8,492 nt of DNA. Source: DATLYF01 sp035575095. Its GTDB lineage: Bacteria > Pseudomonadota > Gammaproteobacteria > Competibacterales > Competibacteraceae. Shown in pieces: positions 1-5,748 of this stretch. The DNA lies in the NCBI GenBank assembly GCA_035575095.1, contig DATLYF010000101.1, positions 1 to 8,492 of the forward strand, read 5' to 3'. The translations under genes were made by a program, and so were the position numbers. Within the stretch, counting starts at the first letter, position 1. Every line of letters starts with the position of its first letter. Under the pieces are notes generated by a model, which saw only the letters and a program-made list of their open reading frames with translations, did no database searches and was not told the DNA's origin.

Positions 1-362
1 CTCTGTCGCTGCGCGCCCGCGCCTTCGTCGAGGCCGCCGAGTGCCTGGGGCAGAGCCGCTGGAAGATCCTCACCCGCCACTTCCTGCCCAATCTCGCCAG
101 TTATCTGCTGGTGGCCGCGACCCTGAGCATCCCCGGCTACATCCTCGGCGAGGCGGCGTTGAGCTTTCTCGGCCTGGGGATACAGGAGCCCTCGTCCTCC
201 TGGGGGCTGATGCTGTCGCAGGCGCAAAACGACATGCGCGTGTTCATGCTCGGTTTCTGGTGGCTGCTCACGCCGGGGGCGGCCATCCTGGTCAGCGTGG
301 TGGCCTTCAACGTGCTGGGTGATGTGCTGCGCGATATCGTCGACCCGCGCTGGCGGCTGTAG
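1..362 (+). CDS. Peptide ABC transporter permease, OppC/DppC type (5' end missing)
   Basis: This is the last 119 residues of an inner-membrane permease of the oligopeptide/dipeptide importer family; the reading frame is already open at the left edge (codons from position 3). The piece begins inside the cytoplasmic EAA loop (VEAAECLGQSRWKIL followed by HFLPN), which in this family docks on the ATPase subunits. A hydrophobic stretch with the OppC/DppC-like signature EAALSFLGLGIQEPSSSWG follows, then a last membrane segment (WWLLTPGAAILVSVVAF) and the typical ending NVLGDVLRDIVDPRW. The stop lies 10 bases before the next gene, so it heads the visible part of an operon with two peptide-importer ATPases. 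The substrate cannot be read from this part. The ending resembles OppC/DppC more than YejE. Family assignment is firm; the exact subtype is not. Confidence 0.9.
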   Translation, partial: LSLRARAFVEAAECLGQSRWKILTRHFLPNLASYLLVAATLSIPGYILGEAALSFLGLGIQEPSSSWGLMLSQAQNDMRVFMLGFWWLLTPGAAILVSVVAFNVLGDVLRDIVDPRWRL

Positions 363-372
363 GAGAGGGGAC

Positions 373-1176
373 ATGCTGCTCGAAGTGGAAGCGCTGCGCA
401 TCGCCTTTCCGGACCTCATCGCCGTTGACGGCGTAACCTTCACCCTGGATCAGGGCGAGACCCTGGCGCTGGTGGGTGAGTCGGGCTCGGGCAAGAGCCT
501 CACCGCCCTGGCTCTGACCCGGCTGCTGCCGGCGGGAGCGCAGCTGTCCGGCGAGATCCGCTATCGCGGCGAGGCGGTGACTGCCATGGATGCCCGGCGC
601 TTGCGGCAACTGCGCGGACGGCAGATCGCCTATGTGTTCCAGGAACCGACGGCGGCGCTGAATCCGCTGTTCACCGTAGGCGAGCAGATCGCCGAGGCGC
701 TGCGCTATCACTTCCCCGGGCTCACGCGCACCCAGGTGCGCGAGCGGGTGGTGGCGGCGCTGGAGCGGGTGGGCATCCCGGCGCTGCGCTATCACAGTTA
801 TCCGCACCAGCTCTCCGGCGGCATGAACCAGCGCGCGGTGATCGCCATGGCTCTGGCCTGCGAGCCGCGGCTGCTGGTGGCCGACGAGCCTACCACCGCC
901 CTGGACGTCACCTTGCAGGCCGAGATCCTGGCGCTGTTGCGGCAGCTGCAGGCGCAGACCGGCCTGGCCCTGCTGCTCATCACCCACAACCTGGCCCTGG
1001 TGCGCGGCCTGGCGCGGCAGGTGGCGGTGATGCGCCATGGCTGCATCCTCGAGCAGGGCGCTAGCGACCGGGTGCTGGATGCCCCGCAGCATCCCTACAC
1101 CCGCGCCCTGCTGGCGTGCGTGCCGCGCCTGGGGCAGCGGCGTCCGCGGCTGCCGATCCTGGAGGAGGACATTTGA
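373..1176 (+). CDS. Peptide ABC transporter ATP-binding protein, OppD/DppD type
   Basis: First of two ATPase subunits that power peptide import from the cytoplasmic face. The 267-residue product shows Walker A GESGSGKS (35-42), Q-loop Q90, signature LSGGMNQR (147-154), Walker B LLVADEP (167-173) and H-loop H205. The family-typical HPYTRALLACVPRL follows at 240-253. The signature reads MNQR where MRQR is usual in OppD/DppD. The ATG at 373 is chosen because a purine-rich ribosome site (GGAGAGG, about 362-368) precedes it and the protein then starts like family members; the open frame upstream runs into the permease gene. The protein ends soon after the HPY motif, so it lacks the cysteine-containing C-terminal tail of E. 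coli DppD (about 330 residues). It is probably co-transcribed with the permease and the next ATPase. The peptide type transported is unknown. Confidence 0.93.
   Translation: MLLEVEALRIAFPDLIAVDGVTFTLDQGETLALVGESGSGKSLTALALTRLLPAGAQLSGEIRYRGEAVTAMDARRLRQLRGRQIAYVFQEPTAALNPLFTVGEQIAEALRYHFPGLTRTQVRERVVAALERVGIPALRYHSYPHQLSGGMNQRAVIAMALACEPRLLVADEPTTALDVTLQAEILALLRQLQAQTGLALLLITHNLALVRGLARQVAVMRHGCILEQGASDRVLDAPQHPYTRALLACVPRLGQRRPRLPILEEDI
1161..1168 (+). promoter_or_regulatory. Ribosome binding site for the second peptide-importer ATPase
   Basis: GGAGGAGG lies inside the last codons of the upstream ATPase gene. Its first GGAGG ends 7 bases before the TTG at 1173 and its last AGGAGG ends 4 bases before it, while the in-frame ATG at 1182 would be 13 bases away. 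This spacing is why the TTG is preferred as start. That TTG overlaps the upstream TGA stop, which suggests translational coupling. Confidence 0.6.
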
Positions 1177-1961
1177 GCGGAATGCTACTGGAGCTCGACG
1201 GCCTAGCGGTGCACTATCCGCTGCACGCCGGATTGTGGCGCCGGGTGGTGGGCTGGCAGCGGGCGGTGGACGGGGTGAGCCTGGCCATCGCCCCCGGTCA
1301 GGCGATGGGGCTGGTGGGAGAATCGGGCTGCGGCAAATCCACTCTGGCGCGGGCGGTGATGGGGCTGGCGCCGGTCACCGCCGGCGCCGTGCGCTACCGG
1401 GGCGTGCGCATCAGCGGCCTCGGCCGCGCGGCGCTACGCCCCTACCGCAAGCGGCTGCAGATGATCTTCCAGGACCCGGCCGGGGCGCTGAATCCGCGCC
1501 GTAGCGTGGCGCAGTGTCTGGAGGAGCCGCTGGAGATCCACTTTCCCGATTGGGACGCGCCGCGCCGTCGCGCGCGCGCCGCCGAGCTGCTGCGCCAGGT
1601 GGGGTTGCTGCCGGCCCATCTGGCGCGCTATCCCCATGAACTCAGCGGCGGCCAGCGCCAGCGGGTGACCATTGCCCGCGCCCTGGCGGTGGAGCCGGAG
1701 CTGCTGATCCTGGACGAGCCGCTCAGCGCCCTGGACGTGTCGGTGCAGGCGCAGATCGTCAACCTGTTGGCGGAGCTGCGCGAGCGGCTGGGGCTCAGCT
1801 ATCTCTTCATCTCCCACGATCTGGCCCTGGTGCAGCAGCTCTGCGACGAGGTGCTGGTGATGCAGGCCGGCAAGCTCGTCGAGCGCCTGGCCAGCGACAG
1901 GCTGGAACAGGCCGAGCATCCCTATACGCGCAAGCTGCTGGCGGCGGTGCCGCGGTTGTAG
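1173..1961 (+). CDS. Peptide ABC transporter ATP-binding protein, OppF/DppF type
   Basis: Second ATPase of the peptide importer, expected to pair with the preceding ATPase on the membrane permeases. The product is 262 residues from the TTG at 1173, or 259 from the ATG at 1182. Motifs: Walker A GESGCGKS (49-56), Q100 followed by DPAGALNPR (the FQDP-x-x-x-LNPR pattern usual in OppF/DppF), signature LSGGQRQR (157-164), Walker B LLILDEP (177-183) with D-loop SALD, and H215. The C-terminal HPYTRKLLAAVPRL is the family ending, without the longer tail of E. coli DppF. The start overlaps the previous stop (TTGA). The two ATPases together total 529 residues, close to fused two-domain ATPases such as YejF, so the pair reads like an unfused version of that layout. 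The stop is 4 bases from the convergent metQ stop. Confidence 0.92.
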   Translation: MSGMLLELDGLAVHYPLHAGLWRRVVGWQRAVDGVSLAIAPGQAMGLVGESGCGKSTLARAVMGLAPVTAGAVRYRGVRISGLGRAALRPYRKRLQMIFQDPAGALNPRRSVAQCLEEPLEIHFPDWDAPRRRARAAELLRQVGLLPAHLARYPHELSGGQRQRVTIARALAVEPELLILDEPLSALDVSVQAQIVNLLAELRERLGLSYLFISHDLALVQQLCDEVLVMQAGKLVERLASDRLEQAEHPYTRKLLAAVPRL

Positions 1962-1986
1962 GGATTCAAAACGCCGGCACCACCGC
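1941..1986. terminator. Inverted repeat across convergent stop codons, possible bidirectional terminator
   Basis: The arm GCGGCGGTGCCG (1941-1952) is complementary to CGGCACCACCGC (1975-1986) at 11 of 12 positions, with a 22-base loop that contains both stop codons. The single mismatch (1945/1982) is C-A in plus-strand RNA but becomes a G-U wobble in minus-strand RNA, so the stem is unbroken in the metNIQ message. Neither side is followed by a T-run, so it is not a standard intrinsic terminator. It could stabilise or end both messages. Both arms lie within coding sequence. Confidence 0.4.
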
Positions 1987-2751
1987 GCCCTGATACTTCT
2001 GCTCGATGAACTGCTTCACCTCGGGGGTGTTCAGCGCCTTGGCCAGGGCCTGCACGGCGGCGCTGTCCTTGTTGTCGGGACGGGCCACCAGGATGTTGGC
2101 GTAGGGCGAGTTCGCATCCTCGATGAACAGAGCGTCCCGGGTCGGGTTGAGCTTGGCTTCCAGGGCGTAGTTGGTATTGATCAGGGCCAGGTCCACCTGA
2201 TCCAGGACGCGCGGCAGGGTGGCCGCCTCCAGCTCCTTGAACTTCAGCTTCTTCGGGTTCTCGACGATGTCCTTGCGGCTGGCCAGGATGTTGCCCGGGT
2301 CCTTGAGCGTGATCAGCCCCTGGCGGGCCAGCAGCAACAGGGCGCGGCCGCCGTTGGTGGGGTCGTTGGGGATGGCGACGGTGGCGCCCTCGGCCAGCTC
2401 GGCGGCGGACTTCACCTTGCGCGAATAGGCGCCGAAGGGCTCGACGTGCACCTTGGTCACCGCCACCAAGTCGGTGCCCTTGTTCTTGTTGAATTCGCTC
2501 AGGTAAGGCTGGTGCTGGAAGAAATTGGCATCGAAGCGCTTCTCCGCCACCTGCACGTTGGGCTGCACATAGTCGGTGAACACCTTGACTTCCAGCTCCA
2601 CGCCCTGAGCGGCCAGCCCGGGCTTGACGAATTCCAGGATCTCGGCGTGCGGTACGGCGGTGGCGGCCACCTTGAGGGTATCGGCGGAGGCGGCCAGGGC
2701 GGGGGCGGTCAGGATCAGGCCGGCCAGCAGTTTGCGGATGGTCTTGCGCAT
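1966..2751 (-). CDS. metQ: Methionine ABC transporter substrate-binding protein MetQ
   Basis: Periplasmic receptor (261 residues) that captures methionine and delivers it to MetNI. It has the NlpA/MetQ family pattern: after the signal peptide, DTLKVAATAVPHAEILEFV, then FTDYVQPN, DANFFQHQPYL, then VAIPNDPTNGGRALLLL, and near the end ALINTNYALEAKLNP and DSPYANILV-like text (here ANSPYANILV). The start at 2751 gives a proper signal peptide (MRKTIRKLLAGLILTAPALA) and has AAGGAG 7 bases upstream; an in-frame start 15 codons earlier lacks such support. The signal peptide contains no cysteine and ends in an ASA-DT site, so export as a soluble periplasmic protein is predicted, unlike E. coli MetQ, which is a lipoprotein. 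Last gene of metNIQ. Confidence 0.95.
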   Translation of the reverse strand: MRKTIRKLLAGLILTAPALAASADTLKVAATAVPHAEILEFVKPGLAAQGVELEVKVFTDYVQPNVQVAEKRFDANFFQHQPYLSEFNKNKGTDLVAVTKVHVEPFGAYSRKVKSAAELAEGATVAIPNDPTNGGRALLLLARQGLITLKDPGNILASRKDIVENPKKLKFKELEAATLPRVLDQVDLALINTNYALEAKLNPTRDALFIEDANSPYANILVARPDNKDSAAVQALAKALNTPEVKQFIEQKYQGAVVPAF

Positions 2752-2758
2752 GTCGTGT

Positions 2759-2764
2759 CTCCTT
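2759..2764 (-). promoter_or_regulatory. Ribosome binding site of metQ
   Basis: On the minus strand AAGGAG ends 7 bases before the ATG at 2751. It decides between this start and the in-frame upstream ATG at 2796, which would add 15 residues ahead of a normal signal peptide. Confidence 0.7.
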
Positions 2765-2785
2765 GTTGGGATTGGTAAAGGGAAT

Positions 2786-2804
2786 CCCCGCTCCACGAGC
2801 GGGG
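2786..2804 (-). other. Hairpin in the metI-metQ gap
   Basis: CCCCGCTC (2786-2793) and GAGCGGGG (2797-2804) form a perfect 8-base-pair stem around a 3-base loop, in the 65-base gap between the metI stop and the metQ start. No T-run follows on the minus strand, so full termination is unlikely. Such stems between transporter genes often protect or trim messages so that the binding protein is made in excess. That role is inferred here. Confidence 0.55.
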
Positions 2805-2816
2805 GCGGGGGTATGG

Positions 2817-3482
2817 CTACTTGCGGCTGAAATACAGCACCAGCCGGTCGCCCAGGCTCTGCAGGAGCTGCACGATGCCGAGCAGCACCAGCACCGTGAC
2901 CACCATCACCTCGGTCTGGAAGCGCTGGTAGCCGAAGCGGATGGCCAGATCGCCCAGCCCGCCGCCGCCGATCACCCCGGACATGGCGGTGTAGGAGACC
3001 AGGGCCACGGCGGTGACGGTGACGCCGGCGATCAGCCCGGGCAAGGCCTCGGGCAGCAACACGCGGGTGACGATCTGCCAGGTGGAGGCGCCCATGGCCT
3101 GGGCCGCCTCGATCACACCGCGGTCGACCTCACGCAGGGCGCTCTCCACCAGCCGGGCGAAGAACGGCGCTGCCCCCACCACCAGCGGCGGGATGGCGCC
3201 GGTGACGCCGATCGAAGTGCCCACCAGCCATACCGTCACCGGGATCATGACGATCAGCAGGATGATGAACGGCAGCGAGCGCAGCACATTGACCACGAAG
3301 GAGAGCAGGGCGTACAGCCCGCGGTGGGCTAGCAACTGCCGCGGCCCGCTGAGAAACAGCGCCACCCCCAGCGGCAGCCCGGCGAGCACGGTAAACAGCA
3401 GGGCGAAGCCCAGCATGATCAGCGTCTCCTGGGTGGCGAAGCCGATCTCGGCCCAGTCGATCGCAGTCCAGTCCCAGTCCAT
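2817..3482 (-). CDS. metI: Methionine ABC transporter permease MetI
   Basis: Inner-membrane channel of the MetNIQ methionine importer, 221 residues (E. coli MetI is 217). It has about five membrane segments, for example ETLIMLGFALLFTVLAGLPL (19-38) and the region around FIILLIVMIPVTVWLVG. The EAA coupling loop IEAAQAMGASTWQIVTRVLL (124-143), followed by PEALPG, should contact MetN. Family signatures include NVLRSLPFIILL and SGVIGGGGLGDLAIRFGYQRF (start of the last loop). The ATG at 3482 is preferred over one at 3500 because GAGGA lies 9 bases upstream of 3482, while nothing like a ribosome site precedes 3500. With this start the gap to the metN stop is 2 bases, so the genes are almost certainly translated from one message. 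Confidence 0.95.
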   Translation of the reverse strand: MDWDWTAIDWAEIGFATQETLIMLGFALLFTVLAGLPLGVALFLSGPRQLLAHRGLYALLSFVVNVLRSLPFIILLIVMIPVTVWLVGTSIGVTGAIPPLVVGAAPFFARLVESALREVDRGVIEAAQAMGASTWQIVTRVLLPEALPGLIAGVTVTAVALVSYTAMSGVIGGGGLGDLAIRFGYQRFQTEVMVVTVLVLLGIVQLLQSLGDRLVLYFSRK

Positions 3483-3484
3483 AT

Positions 3485-4501
3485 TCAAATATCCTCGCAA
3501 TGCAGGCCGCGCGCCTCGAACAGGGCACGGGCCGTGGCCACTTCGGCGGGTTCGCCGTGCAGTTCGACCACCAGCTGGCCGTAAGGCGTGTCCTTGATCT
3601 TGCCCACATGCCCTTGCAGGATGCTGAACAGGGCGCCGCTCGCCTGCGCCACCTGATGTAGATGCGGCGCATAGGTGGTCTCGCCGGTGAAGGTCAGACG
3701 CACGATGCGCGAACGGCCGGCAGCCTTCTCGTGGCGGATCGCCTCCTCCAGTTCCTGCTGGTGCAGCGGATCCTGCAGGAAGCTGCGCGTGGTCGAGTGC
3801 TGCGGGTACAGGAAGACCTGGGTCACCGGGCCGATCTCGACGATGCGCCCGCCGTCCAGCACCGCTACCCGGTCACAGATACGGCGGATCACCTCCATCT
3901 CGTGGGTGATGAGCACGATGGTCAAGTTGAGGCGGCGGTTGATGTCGGCCAACAGATCCAGAATGGACTGGGTGGTCTGCGGGTCCAGGGCCGAGGTGGC
4001 CTCGTCGCACAGCAGCAGCTTGGGATGGTTGGCCAGCGCCCGGGCGATGCCCACCCGCTGCTTCTGGCCGCCGGAGAGCTGGGCCGGGTACTTGTCGCGC
4101 TGCCCGCTCAGGCCGACCAGTTCCAGCAGTTCGTCGACGCGGGTGCGAATAGCGGCGCGATCGCGCTCCCCGGCCAGCTCCAGAGGGAAGGCCACGTTGC
4201 CGGCCACGGTGCGGCTGGCGAGCAGGTTGAAGTGCTGGAACACCATGCCGATGCGCTGGCGCTCGGCCTGCAGGGCGGACTTGCCCAGGGCGGTGAGTTC
4301 CACCTCGTCCAGCCAGACCCGACCACTGTCCGGGCGCTCCAGCAGGTTGAGACAGCGGATCAGGGTGGACTTGCCGGCGCCGGAGTGGCCGATGATGCCG
4401 AACACCTCGCCGGCCGCCACTTCCAGGCTGACGCCGTCCAGGGCGCTCACCCGGCGATCTTCCACCTGAAAGGATTTGTGCAGATTCTCCAGACGGATCA
4501 C
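3485..4501 (-). CDS. metN: Methionine ABC transporter ATP-binding protein MetN
   Basis: ATPase of the methionine importer, 338 residues from a GTG start. Motifs: Walker A GHSGAGKS (38-45), Q89, signature LSGGQKQR (142-149), Walker B LLLCDEA (162-168), D-loop SALD, and H200. Residues about 265-338 form the C-terminal NIL (ACT-like) domain, which in E. coli binds methionine and shuts down import when the cell is full. The GTG at 4501 is chosen because GGGAG sits 8 bases upstream and the protein then begins MIRLENLHKSF, in register with E. coli MetN (MIKLSNITKVF, 343 residues). An ATG at 4519 would add 6 residues and has no visible ribosome site. In the NIL domain, Ser293 occupies the place of E. 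coli Asn295 in my manual alignment. First gene of the operon. Confidence 0.96.
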   Translation of the reverse strand: MIRLENLHKSFQVEDRRVSALDGVSLEVAAGEVFGIIGHSGAGKSTLIRCLNLLERPDSGRVWLDEVELTALGKSALQAERQRIGMVFQHFNLLASRTVAGNVAFPLELAGERDRAAIRTRVDELLELVGLSGQRDKYPAQLSGGQKQRVGIARALANHPKLLLCDEATSALDPQTTQSILDLLADINRRLNLTIVLITHEMEVIRRICDRVAVLDGGRIVEIGPVTQVFLYPQHSTTRSFLQDPLHQQELEEAIRHEKAAGRSRIVRLTFTGETTYAPHLHQVAQASGALFSILQGHVGKIKDTPYGQLVVELHGEPAEVATARALFEARGLHCEDI

Positions 4502-4509
4502 GTACCCAG

Positions 4510-4514
4510 CTCCC
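4510..4514 (-). promoter_or_regulatory. Ribosome binding site of metN
   Basis: GGGAG on the minus strand, 8 bases before the GTG at 4501. It supports the GTG start over the in-frame ATG at 4519, because the site itself lies between the two candidate starts. Confidence 0.6.
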
Positions 4515-4538
4515 GACATATACTGCGCGAGGGGTGCG

Positions 4539-4547
4539 ACTATAGCA
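4539..4547 (-). promoter_or_regulatory. Possible extended -10 element for metNIQ
   Basis: On the minus strand TGCTATAGT matches an extended -10 (TG, one base, then TATAGT, five of six against TATAAT). The T-rich sequence upstream offers only a weak -35. Transcription would begin near 4532 and give a leader of about 30 bases before the GTG, too short for a riboswitch. TATCAT, slightly upstream, is an alternative -10. Confidence 0.35.
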
Positions 4548-4608
4548 GAGCGATATGATAACAAAAAGTCATTTTATGTAATCTTTTTATTCCAATTTTT
4601 TATATTTG

Positions 4609-4648
4609 CATGAGCCGTATTCAGCGCTGTCATGAGCACGCCGCGCTG
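4609..4648 (+). repeat. Two imperfect direct repeats upstream of bmt
   Basis: CATGAGC occurs at 4609-4615 and again at 4631-4637, exactly 22 bases apart, close to two helical turns. Each copy is followed by GCGCTG (4624-4629 and 4643-4648), with 8 and 5 bases between the blocks. The arrangement could be a tandem operator for a regulator binding one face of the DNA. No known motif is recognised, and chance cannot be excluded. Confidence 0.4.
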
Positions 4649-4710
4649 GAAAGCGCCGCACCGAGTCTGGAACAATGCACCCCATTGCGCGCACTTCCGA
4701 GGGAAAACCG

Positions 4711-5730
4711 ATGTCCGATCGTCTCAGCCGCTTGCTCGCCGAACGCCCCTATCTGCTGGCCGACGGCGCCACCGGCACCAACCTGTTCGCCATGGGCTTG
4801 CAATCGGGCGATGCTCCCGAGCTGTGGAACACCGAACATCCCGAGCGCATCGCCCGGCTGCATCAGATGTGGGTAGAGGCCGGCTCCGACATCATCCTCA
4901 CCAACAGCTTCGGCGGCACCCGCTACCGGCTCAAGCTGCATCAGGCCCAGGACCGAGTCGCCGAGCTCAACGAGGCCGCCGCCCGCATCGCCCGCCAGGT
5001 GGCCGATGCCGCCGGCCGCGAGATCGTCGTGGCCGGCTCCATGGGCCCCACCGGCGAGCTGTTCGAGCCCATGGGCAGCCTCACCTTCGAGGCCGCCCGC
5101 GACGCCTTCGCCGAGCAGGCCCAGGCCTTGGCCCGGGGCGGGGTGGACGTGCTGTGGATCGAGACCATGTCCGCGGAGGACGAGGTGCGGGCGGCGGTGG
5201 CCGGTGCCGCAAGCACCGGTCTGCCGGTGGTGTGCACCATGAGCTTCGACACCAACGGCCGCACCATGATGGGCGTCACCCCGGCGGCGCTGACCCATCT
5301 GTGCCACGAATTGCACCCCCATCCCAGCGCCTGTGGCAGCAACTGCGGCGTGGGCGCGCCGGAGGTGGTGGCAGCGCTGCTGGTCATGTCCGCCGCCGAT
5401 CCGCAGGCGGTGCTGGTGGCCAAGGCCAACTGCGGCATCCCCGAATACGTCGATGGCGCCATCCGCTACAACGGCACGCCTGAGCTGATGGCCGAGTACG
5501 CACGTCTGGCGCTCGATGCCGGAGCGCGCATCATCGGCGGCTGCTGCGGTACCCGCCCCGAACACCTGCGCGCCATGAAGGCGGCCCTGGATGGTTACAC
5601 GCCGGGGCCACGGCCGGATGTGGACACCATCGTCGCCCGCCTGGGCGAGCTCTCCGCCGGCTCGCGGGCGCTGCTGGCGGGCGAGGCGGGCGGGGCCGCG
5701 CCGCGCCGCGGTGGACGCCGGCGCGGGTGA
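4711..5730 (+). CDS. bmt: Betaine--homocysteine S-methyltransferase (homocysteine methyltransferase family)
   Basis: Cytoplasmic enzyme of 339 residues that moves a methyl group onto homocysteine to form methionine. It is a single Hcy-binding barrel domain: LLADGATGTNLFAMGL (15-30) is the family opening, ILTNSFGG (62-69) and AGSMGPTGE (108-116) line the barrel, and the three zinc-binding cysteines are C212 (GSNCGVG) and C278/C279 (GGCCGT). The text MGLQSGDAPELWN and SFDTNGRTMMGVTP closely resembles proteobacterial betaine-homocysteine methyltransferases, so betaine is the most likely donor; S-methylmethionine or another methylated donor is possible. The ATG at 4711 has CGAGGG upstream with 7 bases between; an in-frame ATG at 4675 lacks a site. 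The tail from about 325 is rich in Ala, Gly and Arg. Divergent from the methionine importer, which fits a shared role in methionine supply. Confidence 0.87.
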   Translation: MSDRLSRLLAERPYLLADGATGTNLFAMGLQSGDAPELWNTEHPERIARLHQMWVEAGSDIILTNSFGGTRYRLKLHQAQDRVAELNEAAARIARQVADAAGREIVVAGSMGPTGELFEPMGSLTFEAARDAFAEQAQALARGGVDVLWIETMSAEDEVRAAVAGAASTGLPVVCTMSFDTNGRTMMGVTPAALTHLCHELHPHPSACGSNCGVGAPEVVAALLVMSAADPQAVLVAKANCGIPEYVDGAIRYNGTPELMAEYARLALDAGARIIGGCCGTRPEHLRAMKAALDGYTPGPRPDVDTIVARLGELSAGSRALLAGEAGGAAPRRGGRRRG

Positions 5731-5748
5731 ATCGCTCCGGAAAGCGCC

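Larger units (their letters stand above)
4502..4710. promoter_or_regulatory. Divergent control region between metNIQ and bmt
   Basis: This 209-base region without a gene must carry the promoters for both metNIQ (leftward) and bmt (rightward). Its core at 4551-4610 has only 12 G/C in 60 bases, in sharp contrast to the GC-rich flanks. Two imperfect direct repeats follow: CATGAGC then GCGCTG at 4609-4629, and the same two blocks at 4631-4648. GCGCT-GGAA-AGCGC (4643-4656) can fold as a small stem with a GNRA-type loop in the presumed bmt leader. I see no MetJ-box array and no structure I recognise as a SAM or SAH riboswitch. I could not place a convincing rightward promoter. Confidence 0.65.

Noticed and set aside
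307..1092. Minus-strand open frame (261 codons) opposite the first peptide ATPase
   Set aside because: It is a shadow of the ATPase gene; its composition is skewed to Gln, His and Arg and it shows no motif.
3662..4558. Plus-strand open frame (298 codons) opposite metN
   Set aside because: metN has all ATPase motifs in order. The opposite frame has no recognisable domain and starts inside the NIL-domain coding part.
4502..4710. SAM or SAH riboswitch upstream of metN or bmt
   Set aside because: The likely metNIQ leader is too short, and the bmt leader shows only a 5-base-pair stem. No recognisable riboswitch core was found by eye; a covariance-model scan would be decisive.
5733..5746. Small stem CGCT-6-AGCG between bmt and the glycosyltransferase gene
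   Set aside because: Four base pairs with a six-base loop and no T-run is too weak to call a terminator and is expected by chance.
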